From: an uncultured Oscillibacter sp.
Lineage (GTDB): Bacteria > Bacillota > Clostridia > Oscillospirales > Oscillospiraceae
Direction: 5' to 3'
Assembly: GCA_900548505.1 (NCBI GenBank)
Contig: URKI01000042.1
Location: 1-18,546, forward strand
DNA: 18,546 nt
In this document: piece after piece, positions 1 through 7,250 of the stretch
How the letters are laid out: each line of letters starts with the position of its first letter
Position numbering within the stretch: the stretch's first letter is position 1
Position numbers and translations under genes: made by a program
Notes under the pieces: model-generated
Seen by the model: only the letters and a program-made list of their open reading frames with translations
Databases searched by the model: none
What the model was told of the DNA's origin: nothing

Positions 1-27
1 GCAGCGTCAGATGTGTATAAGAGACAG
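1..27 (+). other. Nextera read-1 adapter (sequencing artefact)
   Basis: The first eight bases GCAGCGTC are the end of the Nextera read-1 adapter, and bases 9-27 are exactly the 19-bp Tn5 mosaic end AGATGTGTATAAGAGACAG. This is library-preparation sequence, not genome. Genomic sequence starts at about base 28. Peptides read through it (beginning MCIRDS) are artefacts. Confidence 0.98.
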
Positions 28-863
28 CCCTTGGAGTAGAAGCACAGCTCCTCGGGGCTGTGGTCACGCAGCCGCAGGTGCTCCTCGCTCATGTTCAATC
101 CCAGCAGCCACTCCTTGCAGAAGGAGCGCCAGTACTGGAACCACTCCAGGTCGGTGCCGGGCTTGCAGAAGAACTCCAGCTCCATCTGCTCGAACTCACG
201 GGTGCGGAAGGTGAAGTTGCCCGGCGTGATCTCGTTGCGGAAGGACTTGCCGATCTGGCACACGCCGAAGGGCAGCTTGCGGCGGGTGGTGCGCTGGACG
301 TTCTGGAAGTTGACGAAAATGCCCTGGGCGGTCTCAGGACGCAGGTACACGGTGTTCTTGGCGTCCTCGGTGACACCCTGGAAGGTCTTGAACATCAGGT
401 TGAACTGACGGATGTCGGTGAAGTTGTGCTTGCCGCAGGAGGGGCAGGGGATGTTGTTGGACTCGATGAAGTCCTTCATCTCCTCCTGGGAGAAGGCGTC
501 GATGGGCTTGGAGAGCTCCACGCCGTTTTCCGCGGCCCAGTCCTCGATGAGCTTATCGGCACGGAAGCGCTCCTTGCACTCCTTGCAGTCCATGAGGGGG
601 TCGGAGAAGCCGCCCAGATGGCCGGAGGCCACCCAAGTCTGGGGGTTCATGAGGATGGCGGCGTCCAGGCCCACGTTATAGGGGTTCTCCTGGACGAACT
701 TCTTCCACCAGGCCTTCTTGACGTTGTTCTTCAGCTCCACGCCCAAGGGGCCGTAGTCCCAGGTGTTGGCCAGGCCGCCGTAGATCTCGCTGCCGGCAAA
801 GATAAAGCCGCGGCCCTTGCAAAGCGCCACCACTTTTTCCATGGTCTTTTCGCTGTTTTTCAT
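28..863 (-). CDS. glyS: Glycyl-tRNA synthetase, dimeric (alpha2) type, N-terminal part
   Basis: This class II aminoacyl-tRNA synthetase charges tRNA-Gly with glycine in the cytoplasm. I translated the minus strand from the ATG at 863-861, which has AAGGAG eight bases upstream. The frame stays open for 278 codons until the adapter. Residues 19-40 hold the GlyRS opening FIFAGSEIYGG and WDYGPLG. Cys93/Cys96 and Cys140/Cys143 form two CxxC pairs like those of a zinc-type insertion. Residues 175-186 read RPETAQGIFVNF, and motif 2 with FRNEI and the FTFRTREFEQME stretch lies at about 208-229. Family members are about 460 residues, so roughly 40 percent (the rest of the catalytic core and the anticodon-binding domain) is missing. 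The single-chain motif pattern excludes the alpha2beta2 GlyQ/GlyS type. Expression is controlled by the glycine T-box directly upstream. Confidence 0.95.
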
Positions 864-897
864 GGTGTTTTCTCCTTCTATCCAAAATTTTGATGAC

Positions 898-933
898 AAA
901 ATAAAAACGCCCCGAGCCTTACGGCTCAGGGCG
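898..933 (-). terminator. T-box intrinsic terminator upstream of glyS
   Basis: On the minus strand an 11-bp stem (arms 933-923 and 918-908, one G-U pair, loop GTAA) is followed by TTTTTATTTT. It lies 35 bases before the glyS start and just after the T-box core. This fits the terminator that competes with the antiterminator when tRNA-Gly is charged. Confidence 0.9.
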
Positions 934-1138
934 AACATAAACCGTCCGCGGTCCCACCTGATTTTCTCCCCAAACGGGAGACACTCTGCCCGGTAACGGC
1001 GGGGACCGGCGGCGCATTTCCGCGCCGCGGCTCCAGGGCGCCTTTTCGCCTGGTCCCGGAAGGGCTTGCACCATCCGCCCTCTCTCTTTGCCGGGGTCCA
1101 GGGGATACTCCTCCCTGTCGCAGCCTTTTGCATATCGC
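905..1138 (-). promoter_or_regulatory. Glycine T-box riboswitch
   Basis: Read on the minus strand, this leader carries the T-box core AGGTGGGACCGCGG (about 958-945), whose TGGN bulge pairs with the tRNA acceptor end. It also has a Stem I S-turn AGTA (1109-1106) and a Stem I apical loop GGCGGATGGTGCAAGCC (1079-1063). The specifier candidate GGC (1042-1040) is set in GAAAA-GGC-GCCCTGGAG, and GGC is a glycine codon that matches the downstream glyS. Uncharged tRNA-Gly should stabilise the antiterminator and allow glyS transcription. The N of TGGN is G (953), which would need a G-U wobble with the usual tRNA-Gly discriminator U. Confidence 0.92.
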
Positions 1139-1142
1139 TTGC

Positions 1143-1171
1143 ACTCTATCACGTTTTCCCCGGCCTGTCAA
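1143..1171 (-). promoter_or_regulatory. Sigma-A-type promoter for the glyS T-box
   Basis: The minus strand has TTGACA (1171-1166), a 17-bp spacer, then TAGAGT (1148-1143). Transcription would start a few bases before the T-box Stem I. The perfect -35 box and ideal spacing make this a strong call. Confidence 0.85.
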
Positions 1172-1247
1172 GAACATGGCCGGTTTTTTTGGAAAACTTG
1201 GCCCCTTTGGCCCGTTTTTCCCGGTTTTTCGCCGAAAATCCAGCTGT

Positions 1248-1256
1248 TTTTCCACA
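1248..1256 (+). other. DnaA-box-like sequence
   Basis: TTTTCCACA differs by one base from the DnaA box consensus TTATCCACA. It sits in the gap between the glyS promoter and the jag terminator, about 4.6 kb from the putative origin. The rest of 1172-1279 shows no gene. A chance match is possible because the stretch is T-rich. Confidence 0.35.
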
Positions 1257-1274
1257 AAGTTTTCAAAATTGTGC

Positions 1275-1307
1275 AAAACGAGAGCCGCCGTAGGTACGGC
1301 GGCTCTC
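1275..1307 (-). terminator. Terminator of the rpmH-rnpA-yidD-yidC-jag operon
   Basis: A perfect 13-bp inverted repeat (1280-1292 and 1295-1307) begins four bases beyond the jag stop codon. On the minus strand it is followed by GTTTTG. The stem is very stable but the T-run is short, so termination may be incomplete, with some read-through toward the glyS promoter. Confidence 0.8.
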
Positions 1308-1311
1308 CATT

Positions 1312-2139
1312 TTACTGCTTTTCCCGGTCGTAAGCCACGATCACGCGGCGGTTGGGCTCCGTACCGGTGGAATAGGTGGTGACGCCCGGCACATCCTGCA
1401 GCGCCGTGTGGATCACATGGCGCTCATAGGCGTTCATGGGCTCCAGGGTCACGCTGCGGCGGTACTTGGTCACCTTGCCGGCCACCTTGCGGGCCAGGTG
1501 CTGGAGACTCTGCTCCCGCTTTTCCCGGTAGCCCTCGGCGTCCAGCTGCACACGCACCCGGCCGCTGGCGCTGCGGTTGACCGCATAGCTGGTCAGCTGC
1601 TGGATGGCGTCCAGGGTCTCGCCCCGGCGGCCGATGAGGGCGCCAAGGTTCTCACCTTCCAGAATGACCTTATAGCGGCCCTTTTCCGGCAGGTACACCC
1701 GCACCTGGGCGGGGCTTTCCATCTGCTCCAGCAGGCCGGTCAGGAACGTGCGGATGGCAACGGCCTTCTCGTCGTTCACTTCCTCGCCCAGATCCTGGGT
1801 GGCCTGGGGCGCCGGCGTTTCCTTCACGGCCGGCTGCTTGGGCTCCTTTTTCTTCTCCGGGCGGCGCTCGGCGCTCTTTTCCTGCTTTTTCTCCTGCTTG
1901 GGGGCGGGCGCTGCCGTCTGGGGCGCCTGAGGCTCCTCCTGGGAAACCGGCGCGTCGTCCGTCTCCTCGCCGTAGCTCACCCGCACCTTGGCCGGGCAGC
2001 TGCCAAGGCCCAAAAAGCCGGACTTTGCCCGCTCCAGGATCTCCACAGACACGTCGTCCCGGTCCAGGCCCAGCTGGGCCAGAGCCTTGGCGACGGCCTC
2101 CTCCTCCGTCTTGCCCGTTACCTCGATAAACTCTCTCAT
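1312..2139 (-). CDS. jag: Jag/KhpB RNA-binding protein
   Basis: This 275-residue cytoplasmic protein has the three Jag parts in order. The Jag-N domain is at residues 1-55 (IEVTGKTEEEAVAKAL and GFLGLG). A long Lys/Glu/Pro/Ala-rich linker spans about 60-120. A KH-II domain with the GRRG loop at 170-173 follows, then a C-terminal R3H domain with the R240-x3-H244 signature in AYERHVIH. In other Firmicutes Jag/KhpB pairs with KhpA to bind RNA and influences cell elongation and division. The ATG at 2139 has AAGGAG six bases upstream, and that site overlaps the yidC stop codon, so translation is probably coupled. It is the last gene of the operon before the terminator. The linker is the only unusually long part. 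Confidence 0.95.
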   Translation of the reverse strand: MREFIEVTGKTEEEAVAKALAQLGLDRDDVSVEILERAKSGFLGLGSCPAKVRVSYGEETDDAPVSQEEPQAPQTAAPAPKQEKKQEKSAERRPEKKKEPKQPAVKETPAPQATQDLGEEVNDEKAVAIRTFLTGLLEQMESPAQVRVYLPEKGRYKVILEGENLGALIGRRGETLDAIQQLTSYAVNRSASGRVRVQLDAEGYREKREQSLQHLARKVAGKVTKYRRSVTLEPMNAYERHVIHTALQDVPGVTTYSTGTEPNRRVIVAYDREKQ

Positions 2140-2148
2140 AACGGCTCC

Positions 2149-3309
2149 TTACTGTTCACTGTCATAGCGATCAGCCTTGTAGGAACGGCCCCGGGCATAA
2201 GGGCGGTCGCCGATCCGTCCGGCCTCGCTGGTGGTGATCTTCTTCTTGGTGGCCTTGGCCTCCTGGGCCGCCCGCTGCTTTTCCTTCAGCGTCATCTTGG
2301 GGGCGGGCTCCTGGCGCAGCTTCTCCTGCTGGCGGCGGCCCTCCTCGATGCGGCGCTGCCGGTCGGCCTGACGGGCCTCATACCGGGCGGTCTCTTCTTC
2401 TTCCAGCTTCTTGTTGTAGAACTTGCCCATGATGAGCTCCTGGACCATGGAGATCAGGCTCTGGGCGATCCAGTACACACCCAGGGCGGCAGGCATGATG
2501 AACGCGAAGTACACGCTCATCAGCGGCATCATGTACATCATGGTCTTGGTGCTGCCGGCGCCGGGGCCGTCCATGCCGGGCTGCTGCTTCATGGTGAAGT
2601 GAGAGAACAGCAGCTGGCTGCCGCCGGCCAGCAGGGGGATGAGCAGCATACCGATGAACACGCCGCTGATGGCGAACGTGGACACGGTGTCCCAGGGGGT
2701 GGAAGAAAGATCCAGACCCAGGAAGCTGTAATTCATGTTGATCCAGCCGTCGATGCCGCTGGTGAGCTCCGGCATGGAGCTGGCCACCTTGGCAAGGCCG
2801 ATCTGGCCGTAGGGGGAGAGCTGGGTCACGCCGTCTACCACCACGGCGGCGCCGTCCTTCATCTGCACGATGGCGGACATGTCCACGCCGGCGGCGGTGG
2901 CCGCGGTGACCAGCTTCTGCACCACGTCCTCACCCAGCATCATGAAGTGGGTGATGGGCTGGCGGATGATGGAGTACAGAGCCAGCAAAATGGGCAGAGG
3001 CAGGAAGCTCCACAAGCAGCCGCTCATGGGGTTGACGCCCTCTTCGGCGTAGAACTTCTGCATTTCCTCGTTCATTTTCGCCTGGTTGTTGGCGTACTTT
3101 TTCTGGATCTCCTTCATCTTGCCGCTCATGCGGCTCATGCGCACCATGCTCTTTTTGGACTTCATCTGGAAGGGCAGCAAAATGAGCTTGATGGCCAGGG
3201 TGAAGAGGATGATGGCGAAGCCGTAAGAGCCTGTCAGATTATAGAACAGGCGCAGCAGCGCCGCGAACGGGATACAAATGAAGTATCCGATGGTACCGAA
3301 AAATCCCAT
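2149..3309 (-). CDS. yidC: Membrane protein insertase YidC/SpoIIIJ family
   Basis: This 386-residue polytopic membrane protein inserts and folds proteins in the cytoplasmic membrane, alone or with SecYEG. Residues 1-47 carry two hydrophobic segments ending in the family motif KLILLPF. A basic cytoplasmic hairpin of about 50-95 (KSKKSMVRMSRMSGKMKE) follows, then NPMSGCLWSFLPLPILLALY at 93-112. A roughly 80-residue extracytoplasmic loop separates this from the last helices near 210-290. The C-terminal tail from about 300 is highly basic, which suits ribosome contact. No lipobox cysteine is seen at the N-terminus. The hydrophilic-groove arginine of SpoIIIJ (Arg73) appears replaced by Lys41. GGAGG lies 11 bases before the ATG, rather far but usable. 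Confidence 0.95.
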   Translation of the reverse strand: MGFFGTIGYFICIPFAALLRLFYNLTGSYGFAIILFTLAIKLILLPFQMKSKKSMVRMSRMSGKMKEIQKKYANNQAKMNEEMQKFYAEEGVNPMSGCLWSFLPLPILLALYSIIRQPITHFMMLGEDVVQKLVTAATAAGVDMSAIVQMKDGAAVVVDGVTQLSPYGQIGLAKVASSMPELTSGIDGWINMNYSFLGLDLSSTPWDTVSTFAISGVFIGMLLIPLLAGGSQLLFSHFTMKQQPGMDGPGAGSTKTMMYMMPLMSVYFAFIMPAALGVYWIAQSLISMVQELIMGKFYNKKLEEEETARYEARQADRQRRIEEGRRQQEKLRQEPAPKMTLKEKQRAAQEAKATKKKITTSEAGRIGDRPYARGRSYKADRYDSEQ

Positions 3310-3351
3310 ATGGATTTTTTCCTCCGTCCTTCTTTGGTTTTGAGTCTGCGC

Positions 3352-3561
3352 TCAGGGTACCGGGTCATACCCGCCCTTGTGAAACGGGTTGCAGCGCAGG
3401 ATCCTGCGAAAAGACAGCCAGCCGCCCTTGAGGGCGCCGTATTTTTCGATGGCTTCCAGAGCGTATTGGGAGCAGGTGGGGATATAATTGCAGCACGGCG
3501 GCCGCAGCGGAGAGATCTCACGCCGGTAAAACCGGATCATGGCCAGCAGAACACGCTTCAT
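3352..3561 (-). CDS. yidD: YidD membrane insertion efficiency factor
   Basis: This 69-residue protein assists YidC-dependent membrane insertion at the inner face of the membrane. The start is set at the ATG 3561-3559, which overlaps the rnpA stop as ATGA and has GGAGG seven bases upstream. A longer in-frame reading from 3594 would add 11 unlike residues. The N-terminus is an amphipathic helix (MKRVLLAMIRFYRREISP). It is followed by the family hallmarks CCNYIPTCSQYALEAIEKYG, GGWLSFRRILRCNPF and GGYDPVP. Four cysteines are present. It lies directly between rnpA and yidC, as in most bacteria, and is probably translationally coupled to rnpA. Confidence 0.96.
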   Translation of the reverse strand: MKRVLLAMIRFYRREISPLRPPCCNYIPTCSQYALEAIEKYGALKGGWLSFRRILRCNPFHKGGYDPVP

Positions 3562-3902
3562 GCCCGTTCCTCCAGCACGTCCAGCTTGCGGCAAAGCCGC
3601 AGGAAGGAGTCGTTGAGGTCCTTCCAGGGCGCACTCACTGCGCGGCTCCTCGCCACCAGGACAAAATCATAGCCCTGGCGCAACGCGCCGCCGTTGAGCC
3701 GGTAAACCTCCCGCAGCCGGCGGCGGGCGCGGTTGCGCACCACCGCGTGGCCCAGCTTCACGGAGACCGTGACGCCCAGGCGGTTATGCCCCAGCTTGTT
3801 TTTCCGGCAATAGAGCACCATGCTGCCGCACACCGCCGACGCGCCGCGCCGGTAGAGATTGCGGAACTGATGGTTCTCCTTCAGTGTGACCGCTCGCTTC
3901 AT
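3558..3902 (-). CDS. rnpA: Ribonuclease P protein component
   Basis: RnpA is the protein subunit of RNase P. It helps the catalytic RNA cut 5' leaders from pre-tRNA. The preferred start is the ATG at 3902-3900, with GGGGAG six bases upstream, giving 114 residues beginning MKRAVTLKENHQF. The open frame extends 18 codons further up (to 3956), but that part looks nothing like the family. The RNR signature lies in VRNRARRRLREVYR at about residues 55-68, and FRNLYRRG at 14-21 fits the usual N-terminal motif. It overlaps yidD by four bases. A hairpin (3938-3977) precedes it in the rpmH-rnpA gap. Confidence 0.96.
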   Translation of the reverse strand: MKRAVTLKENHQFRNLYRRGASAVCGSMVLYCRKNKLGHNRLGVTVSVKLGHAVVRNRARRRLREVYRLNGGALRQGYDFVLVARSRAVSAPWKDLNDSFLRLCRKLDVLEERA

Positions 3903-3937
3903 TGCTCTCCCCTGTTCCTTCTGCCCGGAAACTCTTC

Positions 3938-3977
3938 TAGGGACGGAGGAATCCACATGAAATTCCCGCCGTCCCTA
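3938..3977 (-). other. Inverted repeat in the rpmH-rnpA gap
   Basis: Arms 3938-3952 and 3962-3977 share TAGGGACGG and continue as near-matches (one mismatch, one bulge). They form a roughly 14-bp stem with a 9-base loop in the operon mRNA. No T-run follows, so it is more likely a processing or stabilising structure than a terminator. Confidence 0.6.
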
Positions 3978-4018
3978 AGACGTCTTTTATCAAGTGTCTC
4001 CCGCGCGCGTCCTTACGC

Positions 4019-4159
4019 TCAGTGGGTCAGGCGGGCGCGGCCCTTGGCGCGGCGACGGGCCAGGACCTTGCGGCCGTCGGCGGTAGCCATTCTCTTGCGG
4101 AAGCCGTGGACCTTGGAGCGATGCAGCTTCTTGGGCTGATAGGTACGTTTCGTTGCCAT
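4019..4159 (-). CDS. rpmH: 50S ribosomal protein L34
   Basis: This is a 46-residue, strongly basic protein of the large ribosomal subunit. The sequence MATKRTYQPKKLHRSKVHGF, then RKRMATADGRKVLARRRAKG, matches L34 along its whole length. The ATG at 4159-4157 has AGGAGGTG eight bases upstream. It is the first gene of the rpmH-rnpA-yidD-yidC-jag operon and diverges from dnaA, the standard arrangement near Firmicute origins. The 5' untranslated leader is about 110 bases long. Confidence 0.98.
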   Translation of the reverse strand: MATKRTYQPKKLHRSKVHGFRKRMATADGRKVLARRRAKGRARLTH

Positions 4160-4275
4160 GTTGAGACACCTCCTGTCAGTATTCCGGCCGTCCTTGCGGG
4201 CGGCACTTACTCGACACCTCCCCTTTCGGGCAGGCGCAGTAAACATTCTTCGCGCGTCACTGCGACGCACACGAT

Positions 4276-4304
4276 AGTATACAGACATTTTCACATTCTG
4301 TCAA
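4276..4304 (-). promoter_or_regulatory. rpmH operon promoter
   Basis: The minus strand has a perfect TTGACA (4304-4299), a 17-bp spacer and TATACT (4281-4276). This near-consensus sigma-A promoter fits the high expression needed for L34 and RNase P. Confidence 0.93.
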
Positions 4305-4468
4305 TAAAAACTTCCATTTCTCCGAAAAAAACCGTGCTTTTTTGTGATTTGCGCGCCGGTTTCAAAATGTTGTGCCGCCATCAAAGTTTTAATCTATATG
4401 TAGTTTTGCGCGTCCGGGCCCGCCGGGATATTTTTTTAGAGTTTCCGCTTTTATATTTAGAATAAGTA

Positions 4469-4497
4469 TTGCCAGCCATTCGTTTTTTTGCTATAAT
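4469..4497 (+). promoter_or_regulatory. dnaA promoter
   Basis: TTGCCA (4469-4474), a 17-bp T-rich spacer and a perfect TATAAT (4492-4497) lie about 48 bases upstream of the dnaA start. No DnaA box overlaps it, so classic DnaA autorepression at this promoter is not evident. Confidence 0.9.
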
Positions 4498-4545
4498 ATC
4501 TTCGATTTGTTTTGTCCATTTTTAACTAGAGAGAGGTGTTTGTTT

Positions 4546-5868
4546 TTGAATTCCGTCGCTGACGTGTGGGACAATGTCCTTGCCCAGCTGAAAGGAGAGC
4601 TGTCGGAAACCACCATCAACACCTGGTTCGACGAGCTGGAGGCTGTGGACATCCAGGGCAACACGTTCATCCTGCACTGTACCAACGATTTTAAAAAACG
4701 ATACATCGAGACGCTGTTCCTCAAAAGCATCAAAGCGGCCTTGAAGGACATCTTCTCCGTGGAGTTCGAAGTGCGTATCTGGGACGACGAGGAGTTCCAT
4801 GAGCGCAGCGCCGCCGCGCCCAAAAAGCAGAGCGACCGCTTCACCTCCGACGAGTTCACCTTTGAGACGTTCGTGGTGGGCCCCTCCAACAAGCTGGCCT
4901 ACGCCGCCTCCGTGGCGGTGGCGGAGCATCCCGCCCAGAACTACAACCCCCTTTTGATCTACGGCGACTCCGGCCTTGGCAAGACCCATCTCATCTACGC
5001 CATCGCCAATGTCATCAAGCGCAACGACCGCTCCGCCAAGATCGCCTACGTCAAGGGCGACGACCTGACCAACGAACTGGTGGCCGCCATCCAGGCCGGT
5101 CCCAACAAGACCGCCGAAATGCGGGAGAAGTATCGCCAGGCGGATCTGCTGCTGGTGGACGACGTGCAGTTCATCGCCGGCAAGAAGCAGACCCAGGAGG
5201 AGTTCTTCCATACGTTCAACAACCTCTATGAGTCCGGCCGCCAGATCGTACTGACAAGCGACCGTCCCCCCTCTGAGATGACCCAGCTGGAGGACCGGCT
5301 GCGCACCCGGTTCGAGTGGGGCCTTTTGGTGGACGTGGCGCCCCCGGACTTTGAGACCCGCCTTGCCATCGTCAAAACCAAGGCCGCCATGCTGGGACTG
5401 GACCTGCCCGACAAGATCTCCGTATACATCGCGGAAAACGTCACCGCCAACGTGCGGCAGCTTGAGGGCACCATCAACAAGATCATGGCCTTCAAGGATC
5501 TTTTGGGCAATGACACCGACGAGGAGACCGTCACCCGTGCCATCCAGGACATGCTCAAGCGGTCCAACGAGTATATCCCCTCCCCCGAGGCCATTCTGGA
5601 CTACATCAGCAAGTACTACAACCTGGAGGAGTCCGTCATCCGGGGCCAGCAGCGGGTGCGGGACGCGGTGGCTGCCCGTCAGATCGCCATGTACCTGATC
5701 CGCTCCATGACCAATCTGTCCCTGGACGATATCGGCAAGCAGTTTGATAACCGGGACCACTCCACCGTCCTCTATTCCATCAAGCAGGTGGAAAAACAGA
5801 TGAAAAAAGATGCCGCCTTCGCCGAGACGGTCAAGGCCATCAAGACCAACATCAACGCCCGGAAATGA
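4546..5868 (+). CDS. dnaA: Chromosomal replication initiator DnaA
   Basis: DnaA is the AAA+ ATPase that binds DnaA boxes and melts the origin. The most likely start is the TTG at 4546, seven bases after GAGAGAGGTG, giving 440 residues beginning MNSVADVWDNVLAQLKGELS. A TTG at 4540 is too close to the ribosome binding site, and one at 4507 lies only about ten bases past the -10 box. Domain I is at 1-80, followed by a short linker. The AAA+ domain has Walker A GDSGLGKT at 140-147 and Walker B LLLVDD at 201-206. Domain IV has the DNA-binding signature RDHSTVLYSI at 403-412. Length is normal and no key residue is missing. The TTG start may keep translation low. Confidence 0.97.
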   Translation: MNSVADVWDNVLAQLKGELSETTINTWFDELEAVDIQGNTFILHCTNDFKKRYIETLFLKSIKAALKDIFSVEFEVRIWDDEEFHERSAAAPKKQSDRFTSDEFTFETFVVGPSNKLAYAASVAVAEHPAQNYNPLLIYGDSGLGKTHLIYAIANVIKRNDRSAKIAYVKGDDLTNELVAAIQAGPNKTAEMREKYRQADLLLVDDVQFIAGKKQTQEEFFHTFNNLYESGRQIVLTSDRPPSEMTQLEDRLRTRFEWGLLVDVAPPDFETRLAIVKTKAAMLGLDLPDKISVYIAENVTANVRQLEGTINKIMAFKDLLGNDTDEETVTRAIQDMLKRSNEYIPSPEAILDYISKYYNLEESVIRGQQRVRDAVAARQIAMYLIRSMTNLSLDDIGKQFDNRDHSTVLYSIKQVEKQMKKDAAFAETVKAIKTNINARK

Positions 5869-5890
5869 GGCGTTTTTTCTCCACTTGTTC

Positions 5891-5899
5891 TGTGGAAAA
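5891..5899 (-). promoter_or_regulatory. DnaA box 1
   Basis: TGTGGAAAA on the plus strand reads TTTTCCACA on the minus strand, one mismatch from TTATCCACA. It lies 22 bases from the second box in the same orientation. Confidence 0.7.
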
Positions 5900-5912
5900 A
5901 TAAAAACTTTGC

Positions 5913-5921
5913 TGTGGAAAA
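5913..5921 (-). promoter_or_regulatory. DnaA box 2
   Basis: This is a second copy of TTTTCCACA on the minus strand. The 22-bp start-to-start distance is about two helical turns, so boxes 1 and 2 face the same side of the DNA. Confidence 0.7.
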
Positions 5922-6013
5922 CCGGCGGTGAAAAATGGCCGTTGAAAATCGACCGGATTTTTCAACATCCCCTGTGAATCTCCGATCCCTTGCAATTTTT
6001 AGGGTTCACCGAC

Positions 6014-6022
6014 TTTTCCACA
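6014..6022 (+). promoter_or_regulatory. DnaA box 3, next to the AT-rich tract
   Basis: TTTTCCACA in plus orientation lies about 20 bases before the AT-rich stretch leading to dnaN. Opposite orientation to boxes 1-2 fits an origin in which an oligomer grows toward the melting region. Confidence 0.7.
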
Positions 6023-6123
6023 CATTTTCCTTCTACGGCTGCTTTTTCTAACAAAGAATTTATCTTTTCTTTTTTAAAAGACAGCCGGTGACCAACTCCT
6101 CCGACTCGAAAGGAAGTGCAACC

Positions 6124-7236
6124 ATGAAATTCTCCTGTGAGAAAGCCCTTTTGCAAAGCGCCATTGCCGTCACCAGCCGGGCCGTGGCGCAAAAGAGCTC
6201 CATCCCTGCCCTGGAAGGCCTTTTGCTGCGGGCCGACCACCAGCTGACCATCTCCGGCTACAACATGCAGACCGGCATCCGCACCAAGTTATCCGCAGAC
6301 GTTGTGGAAACCGGTGAGATCGTGCTCAACGCCCGGCTCTTTGGCGACATCATCCGCCGGATGCCCGACGATGTGGTGGTATTCACCGCCGATAGTAAGC
6401 AGGTTGTCCACCTCCACTGTGGAGACGCGGACTTCGACATCCTGGGCCTGAGTGCTGCAGACTACCCGGAGCTGCCCGTTGTGGAAGATGAGTACGCGGT
6501 GACCATCCAGCAAAAGTCCCTGCGGGCGATGATCGAGGAGACTGCCTTTGCTGTTTCTACCAACGAAAGCCGCCCGGTGCATACCGGCGCGCTGTTTGAG
6601 ATCAGCGAAAAGGGACTCACCATGGTGGCAGTAGACGGCTTCCGCCTGGCGATCCGCAGGGAAAAACTGGAAAAAATTGAGGGCGGCGCCTTCTCTTTCG
6701 TGGCTCCCGGCAGCGCGCTGAGCGAAGTGAAGGGCATCTGTGCCGACACGGAGGACACCGCCTGCGTCACCCTGGGCAAGCGGCACATCCTCTTTGAAGT
6801 GGGCGACACAGAGCTGATCTGCCGGCGTCTGGAAGGTGAGTTCCTGGACTACAAAAACGCCATTCCCCGGAAAAACCCCATCGCCGTGGTGGCGGACACC
6901 AAGCGCCTCATCGAGAGCATCGACCGCGTGAGCGTGGTGATCTCCGACAAGCTGAAAAGCCCCGTTCGGTGCATTTTTGACCAGGATAAGGTATTTTTGT
7001 CCGCCAAAACCGGCAACGGCGAGGCCAAGGACGTGTGTCCCATCAGCGGCGACGGCACGGGCCTGGAGATCGGCTTCAACAATCGCTATCTGATGGAGGC
7101 CCTGCGCTATGCCCCGGCGGACACCGTGCGCATCGAGCTGAACACCGGCGTCTCCCCCGCCATCATCGTGCCGGTGGACGGCGAGGAGAATTTCCTCTAC
7201 ATGGTGCTGCCTGTCCGGCTCAAGAGTGCCGACTAA
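6124..7236 (+). CDS. dnaN: DNA polymerase III beta subunit (sliding clamp)
   Basis: DnaN is the ring-shaped clamp that tethers DNA polymerase III and other partners to DNA. The ATG at 6124 follows AAAGGAAG and gives 370 residues beginning MKFSCEKALLQSAIAVTSRA. An upstream in-frame start at 6088 would add residues unlike the family. Typical clamp signatures are the domain 1 helix followed by SIPALEGLLL, the domain 2 stretch ETAFAVSTNESRP, and the C-terminal FLYMVLPVRL. Length matches the usual 366-380. It follows the origin and heads a tight run with yaaA and recF. Confidence 0.98.
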   Translation: MKFSCEKALLQSAIAVTSRAVAQKSSIPALEGLLLRADHQLTISGYNMQTGIRTKLSADVVETGEIVLNARLFGDIIRRMPDDVVVFTADSKQVVHLHCGDADFDILGLSAADYPELPVVEDEYAVTIQQKSLRAMIEETAFAVSTNESRPVHTGALFEISEKGLTMVAVDGFRLAIRREKLEKIEGGAFSFVAPGSALSEVKGICADTEDTACVTLGKRHILFEVGDTELICRRLEGEFLDYKNAIPRKNPIAVVADTKRLIESIDRVSVVISDKLKSPVRCIFDQDKVFLSAKTGNGEAKDVCPISGDGTGLEIGFNNRYLMEALRYAPADTVRIELNTGVSPAIIVPVDGEENFLYMVLPVRLKSAD

Positions 7237-7250
7237 AAGCGAGGAGCGTT

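Larger units (their letters stand above)
4160..4545. other. rpmH-dnaA divergent intergenic region
   Basis: This stretch of 386 bases holds the rpmH leader and promoter on one side and the dnaA promoter on the other. Between about 4305 and 4470 it is AT-rich compared with the flanking genes. I found no clear DnaA box (TTATCCACA with at most one mismatch) in it, so origin recognition more likely sits on the dnaN side of dnaA. No additional gene is supported. Confidence 0.7.
5869..6123 (+). other. oriC: Probable replication origin (dnaA-dnaN intergenic region)
   Basis: These 255 bases hold three TTTTCCACA-type DnaA boxes (two minus-oriented at 5891 and 5913, one plus-oriented at 6014). They are followed by an AT-rich tract at about 6040-6082 that could be the unwinding element. 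Gene direction switches from minus to plus around dnaA, which supports a bidirectional origin here. All three boxes carry T instead of A at position 3, so the species may prefer this variant. I did not identify a convincing DnaA-trio. Confidence 0.8.

Noticed and set aside
1408..3672. 754-codon plus-strand open frame opposite jag, yidC, yidD and rnpA
   Set aside because: It is the antisense shadow of four well-recognised genes. GC-rich third positions suppress stops in this frame, and its protein is low-complexity His/Gly/Leu-rich with no family likeness.
4160..4545. DnaA boxes in the rpmH-dnaA gap
   Set aside because: Only weak matches such as TTTTCACAT were found, with more than one mismatch.
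4522..5760. 412-codon minus-strand open frame opposite dnaA
   Set aside because: It is a shadow of dnaA for the same compositional reason.
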